Source: Paulinella micropora (taxonomy: Eukaryota; Cercozoa; Imbricatea; Euglyphida). From it: a stretch of 64,000 nucleotides of DNA. Shown here in pieces: positions 54,511 to 64,000 of the stretch (the stretch's first letter is position 1; each line of letters starts with the position of its first letter). Both the position numbers and the translations under genes were made by a program. The stretch is taken from the NCBI GenBank assembly GCA_009731375.1, contig BJOX01000143.1, positions 706,863 through 770,862 of the forward strand, written 5' to 3'. Below the pieces are notes generated by a model. The model was not told the DNA's origin. It ran no database searches and saw only the letters and a list, made by a program, of their open reading frames with translations.

Positions 54511-57381
54511 CCCTTAACCGGTTTCAATCCCCAAAAGTGGCTTCAATCCCAAAAAGTGGTTTGAATTTTTGAGTTGAATAAAAACATAAATACCAATCGA
54601 AACAAGCTGTACTACGCTGCAAATTTAATATTTACGTGTTGGGGAAGCTATTTGTGAAAACCAGAATGTCATAGCTTTTCTAGAAGTGACTTGAATATGA
54701 AACTGAAACCAGGCACCAACCACTTTTTTCACGAATTTTCGTTGCCTTTTTTTACGTGGCGGGGACCTTTTTTTTTTTTTTTCAACATCATGTCTGCGCA
54801 CCAAGAGCTTCTCACAGTCCGTGTGCGTCTTCCGGTCAGGGAATTTGGTGAGGCTTATGCCAAACAAAAATGGCATGATGACTGGAAGACGAGGGAGATT
54901 GAGGGTACTGTTTCTCGACAGTATGGTCGTACAAAAGACAAGTTTTGGATGAAGTGGGATGCGGAGGATGAAGACGATTCCATGATGATTGCTTCGGAGA
55001 TTATCAAATACAGAATTGAAGGGAGTGGCTCTGCCGATAACGGCATACTTGGGCAAGGCCAGGAAATCGACGGAGATGCCAAAAATGCAATAAATGCTGG
55101 GTAGACTTGTTTTTCTTGAACCTCGAATTTTTCTTGTGATGTCGAATGGTTTCTCTGCGTGTTTGCAGTGAGGACGGCTTGATACCCAGCGACCCTGATG
55201 ACGATGACTATGTGTACCTATCCCTACCTGGTTTCAGCTATTTTGTGCAATTTGCTTCTGTTTTGTTGTCGGCCAAGGACGATGCTGGAAGTATAGTAGA
55301 TTTCTGTACTTCCATACATGCATCGGCGTTGGCTGTCAGTATTCCTTACTGTACTGTTTTCCAACAGACCGCCAGAGTCGGGGGATGAGTCGGGTAGTTC
55401 AATCGATGAAGAGGATCAAAACGAAGGAGATACTATGATGGACAACAAACGAGCCCCTCATCCCAGCGACTCACTTGTCAGTGACGATGATGTCGAAGAA
55501 GATGAGGGGTCTGGTGAAGACGAGGAGGAGGATCCGGCACTAGAGATTGACGAAGGCGATAGCCTACCTGCCAGTGAGTTCAAAGATGTCAAAGAATGGA
55601 AGGTGGGTGTTGCACCTCCTCGTGTGCTGCCGGCATTCGAAGGGCAGTCCAGGGCATCACTTTCTGTGCGTTCCCCCGACCTCCTCAGTATGGTGGATAT
55701 TTTCTTTATGTTCTTACCCACGCAATTCTGGCAGAATGTCACAAGAAACACCAACAAGTATGCAACCTGGAAACGTAATCTCAACCCCTCAGAGCGTCAG
55801 CGGCCTTGGGTACCCGTGACACTATCTGACATACTTTCATTTTTGGCGATCCTTATAATGATGGGGGTGATGGGGTTGCCTGCTGAAACAGATTATTGGA
55901 TTGGCGCTGTGTCAGACTTCTGGCAGTGGCCAGACCTTGCAAGCATCATGGGGTACGTGAGGTATCAGAATATCAAACGTTATTTTCATCTCACTGACCC
56001 CCGTCTGGCAGCTCCTCGTGACTCCCCTCAGTATGACAAACTTTTCAATGTTCGAGTCTTTATTGAGATTATACAAGAAAATTTTCCTAGGCTGTGGGAA
56101 TTGGGTCAGTGGGTGTCAATCGACGAGGGAATGATCCCTTTTAAAGGGCGTACCTACCTCAGGCAATACTTACCGAAAAAACCCATCAAATGGGGATTCA
56201 AACTGTTTGCTCTGTGCTGTTCAGTAACAGGCTATTTTTATACGCTGCTTTGTTATGAGGGTGAGGGAACGGTGCAGGACGATTCTGGGCACGGAATGAC
56301 GTATGCAGTTGTTATGAAGCTTTTAGACCTAGCCGGCATCGACCAAAGCGGCAGGATCATCGCTTTAGATAGGTTTTACACAGGGCTGCAGTTGTTTTTT
56401 GACTGTGTCCTAAAGAGGGGCATCAACTGCATTGGCACTGTTGTCAAACCCAGGCTGAGGGCGGCAAAGGAGCTACTGGACGAAGTCAAGAAGAATAGTG
56501 ACCGGGGCACGTCCGCAATGGCCACTTGGAGTCATAACGGAGTCACTATGCATGCTGTTGCTTGGAAAGACACCCAGGTGGTTTATTTTTTGTCAACTGT
56601 GTTGGGGGGTACCATGAGCCACGTCGAAAGGAGGCTGCATGGGGGGGGTGGAGCTACGGTTCCAGTGAATTGTTTTGAAATTTGCAAGACATACACTCAG
56701 CACATGGGCGGCGTTGATACAGGCGATCAGTTACGACTTCGTTACGGAGTTGAGAAGGCGGTAAGATTCAACAAGCCTTGGTTCAAGTTATTTGCGGGTT
56801 TGTTAGATGTTGCGGTTACAAACACAACTATCATCTACAAACAGTTTCATGAAGAAAAAACACGCAAAGACATGCTCAAGGAACTTATTGAGGGTTTGGT
56901 GTCTTATGCGGGGCTTTTTGGAGGTTCTAGGAGCGCAGCGAGGGGCAAGCGTGTGATATGCCCTGGCCATTTGGTAAGTCTTACAAACGAGGCGAGTGAT
57001 GGTAAGCGCGGCGCGGGTAAGCAGAACTCGGTTTGTTGTACGGTGTGTGCTAGTAATGGAATCCGCAAGCGTACCAGTGCTTATTGCAGCGATTGTCGCT
57101 ATTTTTTTTGCCGAACTGGAGAATGTTTTCCGTGGCACACAGTCAATCATTTCGTTCCATCTGGGAAATGTAAGAGGCAGCCGTTGTGACAGTGATTGTC
57201 AAGGTTTTATTACTTATTAAAGAACGGTTTTTTTTTACACAATTAGCTTCCACCTGGTTTAATTCAATTGAATTTAATAATATAACTGTCAAAAACCACA
57301 AATAGGGATTAAAAAACTTGAAATTGGGTCGGATCCCCAAACGTGGCTTTAGATCCCCAAAAGTGGCAAACCGGTTAAGGG
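54511..57381 (+). mobile_element. piggyBac DNA transposon, complete (2871 bp)
   Basis: Perfect 14-bp terminal inverted repeats CCCTTAACCGGTTT at 54511-54524 and 57368-57381. A TTAA target duplication sits at 54507-54510 and 57382-57385. Just inside each end are two copies of CCCCAAAAGTGG-like 12-mers: 54529-54540, 54548-54559, 57335-57346 and 57355-57366. They are in the same orientation at both ends. The transposase reads in frame and the ends are exact, so the insertion looks young and possibly able to move. Confidence 0.93.
54790..57189 (+). CDS. piggyBac transposase (DDE), three exons
   Basis: Exons 54790-55100, 55169-55213 and 55368-57189; introns of 68 and 154 bp with GTAGAC...TTTGCAG and GTACCT...CAACAG borders. 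Together they give 725 residues. The N-terminus is acidic (EEDEGSGEDEEED region). Catalytic Asp candidates: D371 in VSIDEGMIPFKGR, D453 in IALDRFYTG, and D569 with D572 in GGVDTGDQ. The C-terminus (about 675-715) is a Cys/His zinc-binding domain beginning CCTVC and including YCSDC and FFC, as in piggyBac transposases. Start chosen at MSAHQELL; the longer 54691 frame would add a Phe-rich stretch from a T-run. The enzyme cuts at the ends and pastes into TTAA. Confidence 0.9.
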
Positions 57382-57385
57382 TTAA

Positions 57386-58173
57386 TGTAGCACATATTTA
57401 CCTATCTGCGCCTACAATCCCCCCTCCCCGGTTTATCCGATAACCCCCGCTGGTTAGTAGAGAGGTAAATGTGGAAGGAATATGCAGTGGGCTGTCGAGG
57501 TTTGGCTCGACATTGATTGCTTCTCTTCCTTCTTGTGATCATATAGGCCCTGAGATCAAAGGAGAGACAATGTAACTGTAGGCGTTGAGTGACTCCGAAT
57601 GAATTTGGTTTCGGGTACGATGCAAAATTCGAATTTGACTTCGGATTTAATTTTCCTATCAAATTTGAATTTTTAATTTCGCTCTGCACCTTCCCCCCCT
57701 TGATGACCCTTGTCATCGAAATATGAGGAGTAACCTTTTGGCTCTGGTCGGATGTATGATATGTGTGTCTTGGGGTCTGAAATCGAATCGCATGCTTCTC
57801 GACACAACTTTGCCCTACACCCCTAGCAACGCTCCTCGGATGTCCTTGATACAATAGGACGGAGGTCAATCGTTTGTGGTTGGCGATTTGGCCAATCTCA
57901 CCTCAGGTCGGCGAGATCGGTCAAGGCACAGTTAGTAACGCTCCACTGGCTCCCCTGATGGAACCGGGAGGTTAATCAAGGCTGGGACGTTGGATATTTC
58001 GTCCGATCTGACCTTTTCAAGTAGTACTACAGCGGTAAGATTCAAGTCGGGTCCGGCAGCCTGAGCCGAGATGTAATAAATGTAGTTAGAGGAGTGTTTG
58101 GGCTCGCAGGGCATGTGTACCTGAAGCAGTGGGGGGGGGGGGGGGGGGGCCCCCCCCCCCCCCCCCCCCCCCC
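57386..58173. other. Sequence between piggyBac and gap, no confident gene
   Basis: Several short open frames on the minus strand (57402-57869) have non-repetitive composition but no recognisable family. A G-run then C-run directly before the gap at 58174 is probably an assembly artefact. Confidence 0.5.
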
Positions 58174-58396
58174 NNNNNNNNNNNNNNNNNNNNNNNNNNN
58201 NNNNNNNNNNNNNNNNNNNNNNNNNNNNNNNNNNNNNNNNNNNNNNNNNNNNNNNNNNNNNNNNNNNNNNNNNNNNNNNNNNNNNNNNNNNNNNNNNNNN
58301 NNNNNNNNNNNNNNNNNNNNNNNNNNNNNNNNNNNNNNNNNNNNNNNNNNNNNNNNNNNNNNNNNNNNNNNNNNNNNNNNNNNNNNNNNNNNNNNN
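58174..58396. other. Assembly gap (223 N)
   Basis: Run of N flanked by G and C homopolymers. Confidence 0.99.
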
Positions 58397-58432
<36 letters not shown>

Positions 58433-58454
58433 AACGCCAACCCCGCGCTGCCTG

Positions 58455-59300
58455 ACATGTTAGATTATAGATTTGGTAACTAATATATTCATGTATTTAA
58501 CCTGGTTATGCGGTTAGATTCCCCTATCAGAATAACTAATGCCTATCCACCTTAATGAACCGAGTGGGTATATCTGCCCCCATTAAGTGGGTCCAGTTAT
58601 TGTTCTGTTATTAATACCTTCCAATCGTTTTAGTCATCCGTTACTGTTGGGTAAAATATAATCATTAAAGTCATTCTTCGGTACTTCGTATGTCCTTATC
58701 AGGTTATGAAGCCTTGAAGCGCCGCTAGCGCAAGACACTTCGGAGAGTGTCTCCGAGCAACGAAGAAAGCTGGCAAAAACACCCAGAGGGACGTTGTCCC
58801 GTTCGTGTTTCGTGCCAGAACAAAACTAAATTCTGTTTACTGTGTGTGGCTGATAGGTAGCTGGTGAGGCCCTGTGCGTGGTGAGCTGAGTCTCAGCGCA
58901 GTGGGTGGCAGTCGGAGGCTTGTCGAGCTCAGCCTGCCAACCCTTCGAGGCGTCAAGAGTCCCAAGAGGGACATTCCGTGGACAGTGGCCCTAGTGCCAA
59001 TCCAGATCACCAGTGCTGCCGGCTACGACGGTACCGGCAACCTACCTCAGTACAACAGGCTTGGCTTTAATCAGTTTGTGAGTCGGACTCTTGCAGTAGC
59101 TCTGTCGTTTACGGTCGACAACTACTTGTTAAGACCCTACTCATTGTCGTCGTTCCGTTTGCCGACGTTGGACTCTTTCCCGGCAGTGGTGGAAGATCCC
59201 AAAACCAACGGGACCAGTCGCCAGGACAAGTGCTTTGGCGTTCGAGTAGCCGACGTTCGCACAACAAGTCCCAGACAAGTAGCTTTGGGGTAAGCAATAA
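58455..59300 (+). other. 5' region of retroelement (possible LTR/leader)
   Basis: Non-repetitive sequence upstream of the gag frame. An open frame at 58874-59293 (no ATG start; SLPTLRGVKSPKRDIPW region) is unrecognised and might be leader or part of the element. I could not define LTR ends or a primer-binding site because no second copy lies in the window. Confidence 0.35.
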
Positions 59301-60002
59301 GGTACGATATCTATACCTACACACCACCCGAAAGTGAAACTAGACCTGAAAATCCCCCCTCTACCTAGAAACGTAAAAGACTTTAAGACGTACGAGACTA
59401 CTTTGATAGCAATTCTCAGAATAGTTAACCCACAGTTAATTAATTGCTTGGAAGGAAGGCCAATTATATTCCTTAGTGCTGTCAAGAGTGAGTCTGCACC
59501 GTCACCATCTACTGCTAAAAAGTCACCGTCTTTGTCTGTGACACAAAGAAAGATAGATGAAGAAGAAGGTCTTAGGAAGGAAGAGGACAAGAACGAAATC
59601 ACGAGGAAAAGAGTAGAGCTAAAAGATGAGCTGCTAGCATATCTTATTTCCTCCTGCCAGCAGAATTGGAACGCTATGGCATTGTTGCCAGAAGCAGAAG
59701 GTGATCCTGCCAAATTCTGGAAAGCCATTGTTGACAAGTATAGGGGGTTAGACGAAATAGCAAAGACAGGTAGAATTGACAAGCTAGATGCTATGCAGGG
59801 GCCAAGTTCTATGAATAGAGTAGAGACATGGCTAACAAAATACAAGGCACTAGTCAGACAGGTTGAGATAGACGAAGGTAGGCCTGAGTCAGACTACAAG
59901 AAATGTAAGAAGTTATTTAGGTTACTGCAACACCTAGACCCTATGTCAACTTTGTACACAACATGGCAACATTGGATGCAAGATGGGACTGGAAACAGTT
60001 AA
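59301..60002 (+). pseudogene. Retrotransposon gag-like open frame
   Basis: The open frame has no in-frame ATG near its start (first Met is internal). It encodes about 230 residues: LPRNVKDFKTYETTL at the start, a charged linker, then WNAMALLPEAEGDPAKFWKA, VDKYRGLDEIAKTGRIDKL and VETWLTKYKALVRQ. This resembles the helical capsid part of LTR-retrotransposon gag proteins. The frame ends at TAA, but its natural continuation lies in the -1 frame (WDWKQLTLKIVQVAQEH), so one frameshift is present. Probably inactive; a sequencing indel is the alternative. Confidence 0.6.
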
Positions 60003-61777
60003 CTTTGAAGATAGTTCAGGTAGCACAGGAACACAACAACGAAAAATTGTACAGAGAAGTGATAACACCCCAGAGAGGCAAGCAGGTAGTATTTAACACA
60101 GTTTCGACGACGAAAGATTCTAAATGAAAATGCTACTGCTGCAAGCAAGCTGGACACATGTGTTATGAATGTACTTCTCGATGTGCTAGAACAGATTGTA
60201 GAGAAGGCAAAAGAGGTGTCAGACATACAGGAGCTGAATGTTCTTTTACTAAAAGCATAACTGCTAGACAGGGAAAGACAGGTAAGCCAAAGTACACGGA
60301 CAGACCCAAAAAGCCCACTCACAAAGACAGTTCTTCTGAAAAACCTAACTCTAAGCACAAACCAAGAAAGGGTAGCACAATGAACAGAAGGAAAGGACCT
60401 AGAAAAGGGAAGTTCATTTGTGTAGGTGAGGAGCAGGAAGAAAAAGAGAGTGAGTCATCACAGAATGAAAGAGAGTCAGTAGATCAACAGGACAATGAGG
60501 ACGTAGAGTCAGAACAGTCAGATCATGAGAGTCAGAAAGATGACGAAAATGATGAACCAGACGATTCACTACAACTCATTCAGTGGATGCATATGAATGT
60601 GGAGATAAAGAAGAGGGAGAGCAAGAAAAGACCTCAGACAAACCCTATTCCTATCCCCATTCCCCTCACTCAACAGACAGTTAAACCCTTAGCTAGACCC
60701 CCACAAGAATTCAGAGCGATAGATCCTAGCATCTTTCATGTCCCCTACTTCTCAAGTGACTTTCTGCTGAAATACGCTTTGCTTGAAGCTCAGAGTAGGC
60801 ATTTAGGGAGAGATCTTTCTTTAGTATTAACAGAGTTATTTGGGGTTGTCCCCCCTGACACAGTCCCCATTGAACCATTTAATCTAAACTATGCTAAAGT
60901 ATGGAGATCGAGAAAGATAGAATCCCCAGAGGAGTTCTTGATCCCAGACAACAAGCGATGTGAAGGCATAGTTAGGGATACAGGAAAGAGATGCAAATGG
61001 ACTCTTGGATTAGCTAGACGGGGAGGTCCGGGAACAAGCGCAGCCTGGAGGTTGCTGAGGTTTAAGAACTGTGTGTTTCACAAACCCAAACTCAGACCTG
61101 ACTCAGACAAGAGCCCTTTGATGACTGACGAAGCAAAAGCTCTCATGGTAGCAGCATTAGCGGAGATAAGAGATCCAATAATGTATGATAGAGTGTATAG
61201 TGGGATGCCTAGGGATAAAGATGGAATCCGATGTCCCGTGCCCCCTCCTCATCTGATCTCTAATCAAATCCCAGCTGACGAGCTCACGGTAGGAACTATG
61301 GCCTTATGCGTGAACAGTGATAGGCCTAGATCACCTCATGTAGTCAAAATGGATAGTGCTCAACCGGTTAGCCCAGCACCAACAGAAGCTATTCAGAGTG
61401 AGAGGGTAAACGATGGAGTAAATGAGACAGCAAGGACTGACCGATCAGAAAGAGAAGATGAGGAAGAGGAATCCTTTGAACATACTCCGGGAGATTGGAC
61501 AAACCCAGACAGCAGTCAGTATGGTCAATTCCCAGATAAGTGGATGTCCCCTTCAAATTATCTCACTAAATCGGAACTCAAGGAGATAGGATGCGAAAGA
61601 AGAATAGCTACAGAAACCCCAAATAACTCAGGTAGTAAAGATAGGGTAGATTCAGATGACAGCGGGGGAGAAACTGTTATCAGACGTAGGGGAAAGAGTA
61701 GCTATAGGTCCTACCTTGATGTTAAAGCATTGCACTATGGGGACAAATACCAAAATAATTTCGGGCAATGGAAATGA
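60003..61777 (+). pseudogene. Retroelement gag continuation with CCHC zinc knuckle and acidic/basic C-terminal region
   Basis: After a TGA at 60125-60127 the frame opens with a zinc knuckle, C-x2-C-x4-H-x4-C (CYCCKQAGHMCYEC, 60131-60172), typical of gag nucleocapsids. A Lys-rich then Glu/Asp-rich linker follows. A later block (about 60960-61100) has RCEGIVRDTGKRCKW ... NCVFHK, a second Cys/His zinc-binding-like motif. No protease, reverse transcriptase or integrase motif is visible. The stop at 61775-61777 lies inside the first unit of the downstream palindrome array, so the true 3' end may be lost. Confidence 0.6.
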
Positions 61778-62950
61778 TTTCCAGTGTGTAAAATTAAATT
61801 TCCAGCCGCTGGAAATAATTTCTAGTCTGTTAAAATGGTTTCCAGTGGCTAGAAACTTTTTTAACACGGGAAATTATTTTGTACACTGGAAATAGTATTT
61901 CCACCCACTGGAAAAAACTTCTGGGCACTGGAAATTATATTTCCAGATACTGGAAATATTTTCTAGTATTGAGAATATTTCCAGTGGCTGGAAATATTTT
62001 TTTTCATAGCGGGAAATGTTTTTTGCTGGAAATATTTCAATCTACTGGAAATATTTCCAGTCACTGGAAATATTTCCAGTCACTGGAAATATTTCCAGCT
62101 ACTGGAAATATTCCAGTAGCTGGAAGTAGAAAAATTATTTCCAGTCACTGGAAATATTTCGAGTGGCTGGAAATATTCCAGTAGCTGGAAGTATAGAAAA
62201 TATTTTCAGTTTCCGGAAATATTTCCAGTGGCTGGAAATATTTCCAGATTCTAAAATTATTTCCAGTGGCTGGAAATATGTCTACATTTTCGAAATATTT
62301 CCAAGGTACAAAATGTTTCCAGTCACTGGAAATATTTCCAGCCACTGGAAATATTTCCAGCTACTGGAAATATTCCGGTAGCTGGAAGTATAGAAAATAT
62401 TTCCAGTCACTCGAAATATTTCCAGTGGCTGAAATATTTCCAGCTTCTAAAATTATTTCCAGTGGCTGGAAATATGTTTACATTTTCGAAATATTTCCAA
62501 GGCACAAAATATTTCCAGTTACTGGAAATATTTCCAGCTTCTACAATTATTTCCAGTGGCTGGAAATATGTCTACATTTGGGAAATATTTCCAAGGTACA
62601 AAATATTTCCAGTCACTGGAAATATTTCCAACTTCTGGAAATATTTCTAGCTACTGGAAATATTTCAAGACAATGGAAATATTTCCCGTGGCTGGAAATA
62701 TTCCAGTCACTGGAAATATTTCCAGCGATTGGGAATATTTCTAGCCAGTGGAAATATTTGCAGTTGCTGGAAATATTCCAGTAGCTGGAAGTATAGAAAA
62801 TATTTTCAGTTTCTGGAAATATTTCCAGTGGCTGGCAATATTTCCAGCCTCTAAAATTATTTCTGGTCGCTGGAGATATTTCCAGCCACTGGAAATATTT
62901 CGAATAGACAAAATAATTTCCAGCCACTGGAAATATTTCCAACCACGGTG
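61765..62950. repeat. Array of 16-bp palindromes CTGGAAATATTTCCAG
   Basis: Roughly fifty to sixty imperfect units at about 19-20 bp spacing. The consensus CTGGAAATATTTCCAG is its own reverse complement. Units are separated by 3-4 bp such as TCA, CCA, CTA and TGG. A higher-order segment with GGAAATATGTCTACATTT starts at about 62273, 62469 and 62563. Units at the left edge are the most degenerate. All six frames are largely open, giving artefact peptides rich in WKYFQ and LEIFP. Confidence 0.92.
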
Positions 62951-63455
62951 TAAAGCACCTCATTTTTCTGGTGGCAGGATTCTGGCGGCGAAACTTTGCG
63001 CAATTCCCCTGCAAAAATGGCTGGTCCGTTCTGGCCGGGAAAAGTTACATTCGACGTTTCAGCCCAGGCGCTATCATAATCTACAATTAAAAAATTTCAG
63101 GTGGGCGGTGGCATCGGGAAGAAAAATGGCACTGTTAAAAAAAAACCAGGAAGTGCAAAGTTCCGGCTTTTTTGACCATGTGCTTTTGGTTCAGTTTCAA
63201 GCGACCCCAAAATTTGCGACCCCAAAAATTCTCAACAGCTCCATTTTGCAGTATGGAAGGTGGGTTTCTCTTTACCTCCTTTTGCTACTGGAATGCATTC
63301 AACAATTTGCTCCTGCATCACTTATGTGCAACTTGTTGGTTTGTTGCTGCTGTTGTTGTAAGTTTTTTTCAGGCGTTTTACTCGGGTTTTTTTTTGTTTT
63401 TTTTTGGGCTGCGGAATCGAGCGAGCGCGGAGAAAGAGCGTTTAAGACGTTGTTA
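62951..63455. other. Unique sequence, no gene recognised
   Basis: Contains A- and T-runs and a short (TTG)n-like patch near 63335-63360. Open frames are short and no family is seen. Confidence 0.5.
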
Positions 63456-63459
63456 AAAC

Positions 63460-63460
63460 G

Positions 63461-63513
<53 letters not shown>

Positions 63514-63619
63514 TTCTCTCTCTCTTTCTCTCTCTCTCTTTCTCTTTCTCCCTCTGGTCGGTCGGTCGGTCGTCGGTCGGTTGGTTGCTTGGTTGCTTGG
63601 TTGCTTGGTTGCTTGGTTG

Positions 63620-63704
<85 letters not shown>

Positions 63705-63715
63705 GNNNNNNNNNN

Positions 63716-63763
<48 letters not shown>

Positions 63764-63834
63764 GGTCGGTCGGTCGGTCGGTTGCTTGGTTGCTTGGTTG
63801 ATTTGTTGCTTGGTTGCTTGTCTCTCTCCCTCTC

Positions 63835-63898
<64 letters not shown>

Positions 63899-64000
63899 GC
63901 TCTCTGTCTCTCCGTCTCTCTCTCTTTCTCCTTCTCCTTCTTCTCCTCCTTCTCCTCCTTCTTCTCCTCAACCCCCTCCTTCTCCTCCTTCTCCTTCTCC
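63460..64000. repeat. (CT)n array with (GGTC)n and TTGGTTGC interludes
   Basis: CT dinucleotides alternate with GGTCGGTCGG and repeated TTGGTTGC blocks, with a 10-N gap at 63706-63715. It ends in CTC/CTT-rich sequence at the window edge. Confidence 0.95.

Noticed and set aside
57402-57869. 155-codon minus-strand frame
   Set aside because: Composition is not satellite-like but there is no recognisable domain, no partner exon and no supporting signal.
61765-62950. CRISPR array
   Set aside because: The repeats are 16 bp with 3-4-bp spacers and no unique spacers, in a eukaryotic genome.
61765-62950. Heat-shock or STAT-type binding site cluster
   Set aside because: GAA and TTC half-sites in GGAAATATTTCC are four bases apart, not the two of a heat-shock element. 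The TTCC...GGAA spacing across spacers also does not match a standard site.
61879-63014. Overlapping frames rich in WKYFQ and LEIFP, in both directions
   Set aside because: They come from the palindromic array, in which both strands have the same sequence. Frames start and stop at random units.

Overview
This window is eukaryotic nuclear DNA, very rich in simple-sequence repeats and broken by assembly gaps (N runs). Evidence for a nuclear genome: spliceosomal GT-AG introns in consistent phases, a tRNA-derived SINE family, a piggyBac transposon with TTAA target duplications, and a retrotransposon gag region. The small W/Cys modules (GCxxY...CCxCGGG type) look like those I associate with algal and other protist secreted proteins, so a microalga or related protist is my best guess. 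The lineage cannot be fixed from this sequence. Most long open frames here are translations of microsatellites and are not genes.

Layout. (1) 1-34.5 kb: two paralogous genes arranged head to head. The left gene (minus strand, 15687 down to 2435, running off the window) and the right gene (plus strand, 20414 to 34489) share the same exon order and phases. That order is a signal-peptide exon, two small W/Cys-rich module exons, and four sushi (CCP)-like domains each split over two phase-1 exons. The right gene then has a Ser/Thr repeat stalk exon and a last exon with one transmembrane helix and an 88-residue cytoplasmic tail. My 13-exon model of the right gene joins in frame to 724 residues, a type I membrane protein. 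Introns of the two genes are also homologous, so the locus is a large inverted duplication centred near 18 kb. (2) 36.3-53.6 kb: a plus-strand gene encoding a TIR domain, spread over five short exons (39857-53588). Its introns are filled with a pentanucleotide satellite, a SINE cluster and a 6.5-kb GAA/TTC tract. One or two upstream exons (one coiled-coil) may belong to it. (3) 53.7-57.4 kb: a foldback element and an apparently intact piggyBac element (54511-57381) with a two-intron, 725-residue transposase. (4) 58.4-61.8 kb: a decayed retroelement gag region with a CCHC zinc knuckle. (5) 61.77-62.95 kb: an array of roughly fifty to sixty imperfect copies of a 16-bp palindrome. (6) 63.45-64 kb: CT-rich simple sequence.

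How the parts may work together (inference): a pair of cell-surface receptors with sushi ectodomains lies next to a cytoplasmic TIR protein that keeps the glutamate expected of NAD-cleaving TIR domains. This could be a recognition and signalling locus. Nothing in the sequence proves that the receptor and TIR genes act together. Microsatellites (GATA, ATT, ACT, GAA) make up most intronic and intergenic DNA and carry several recurring unique-sequence units embedded in GATA arrays.
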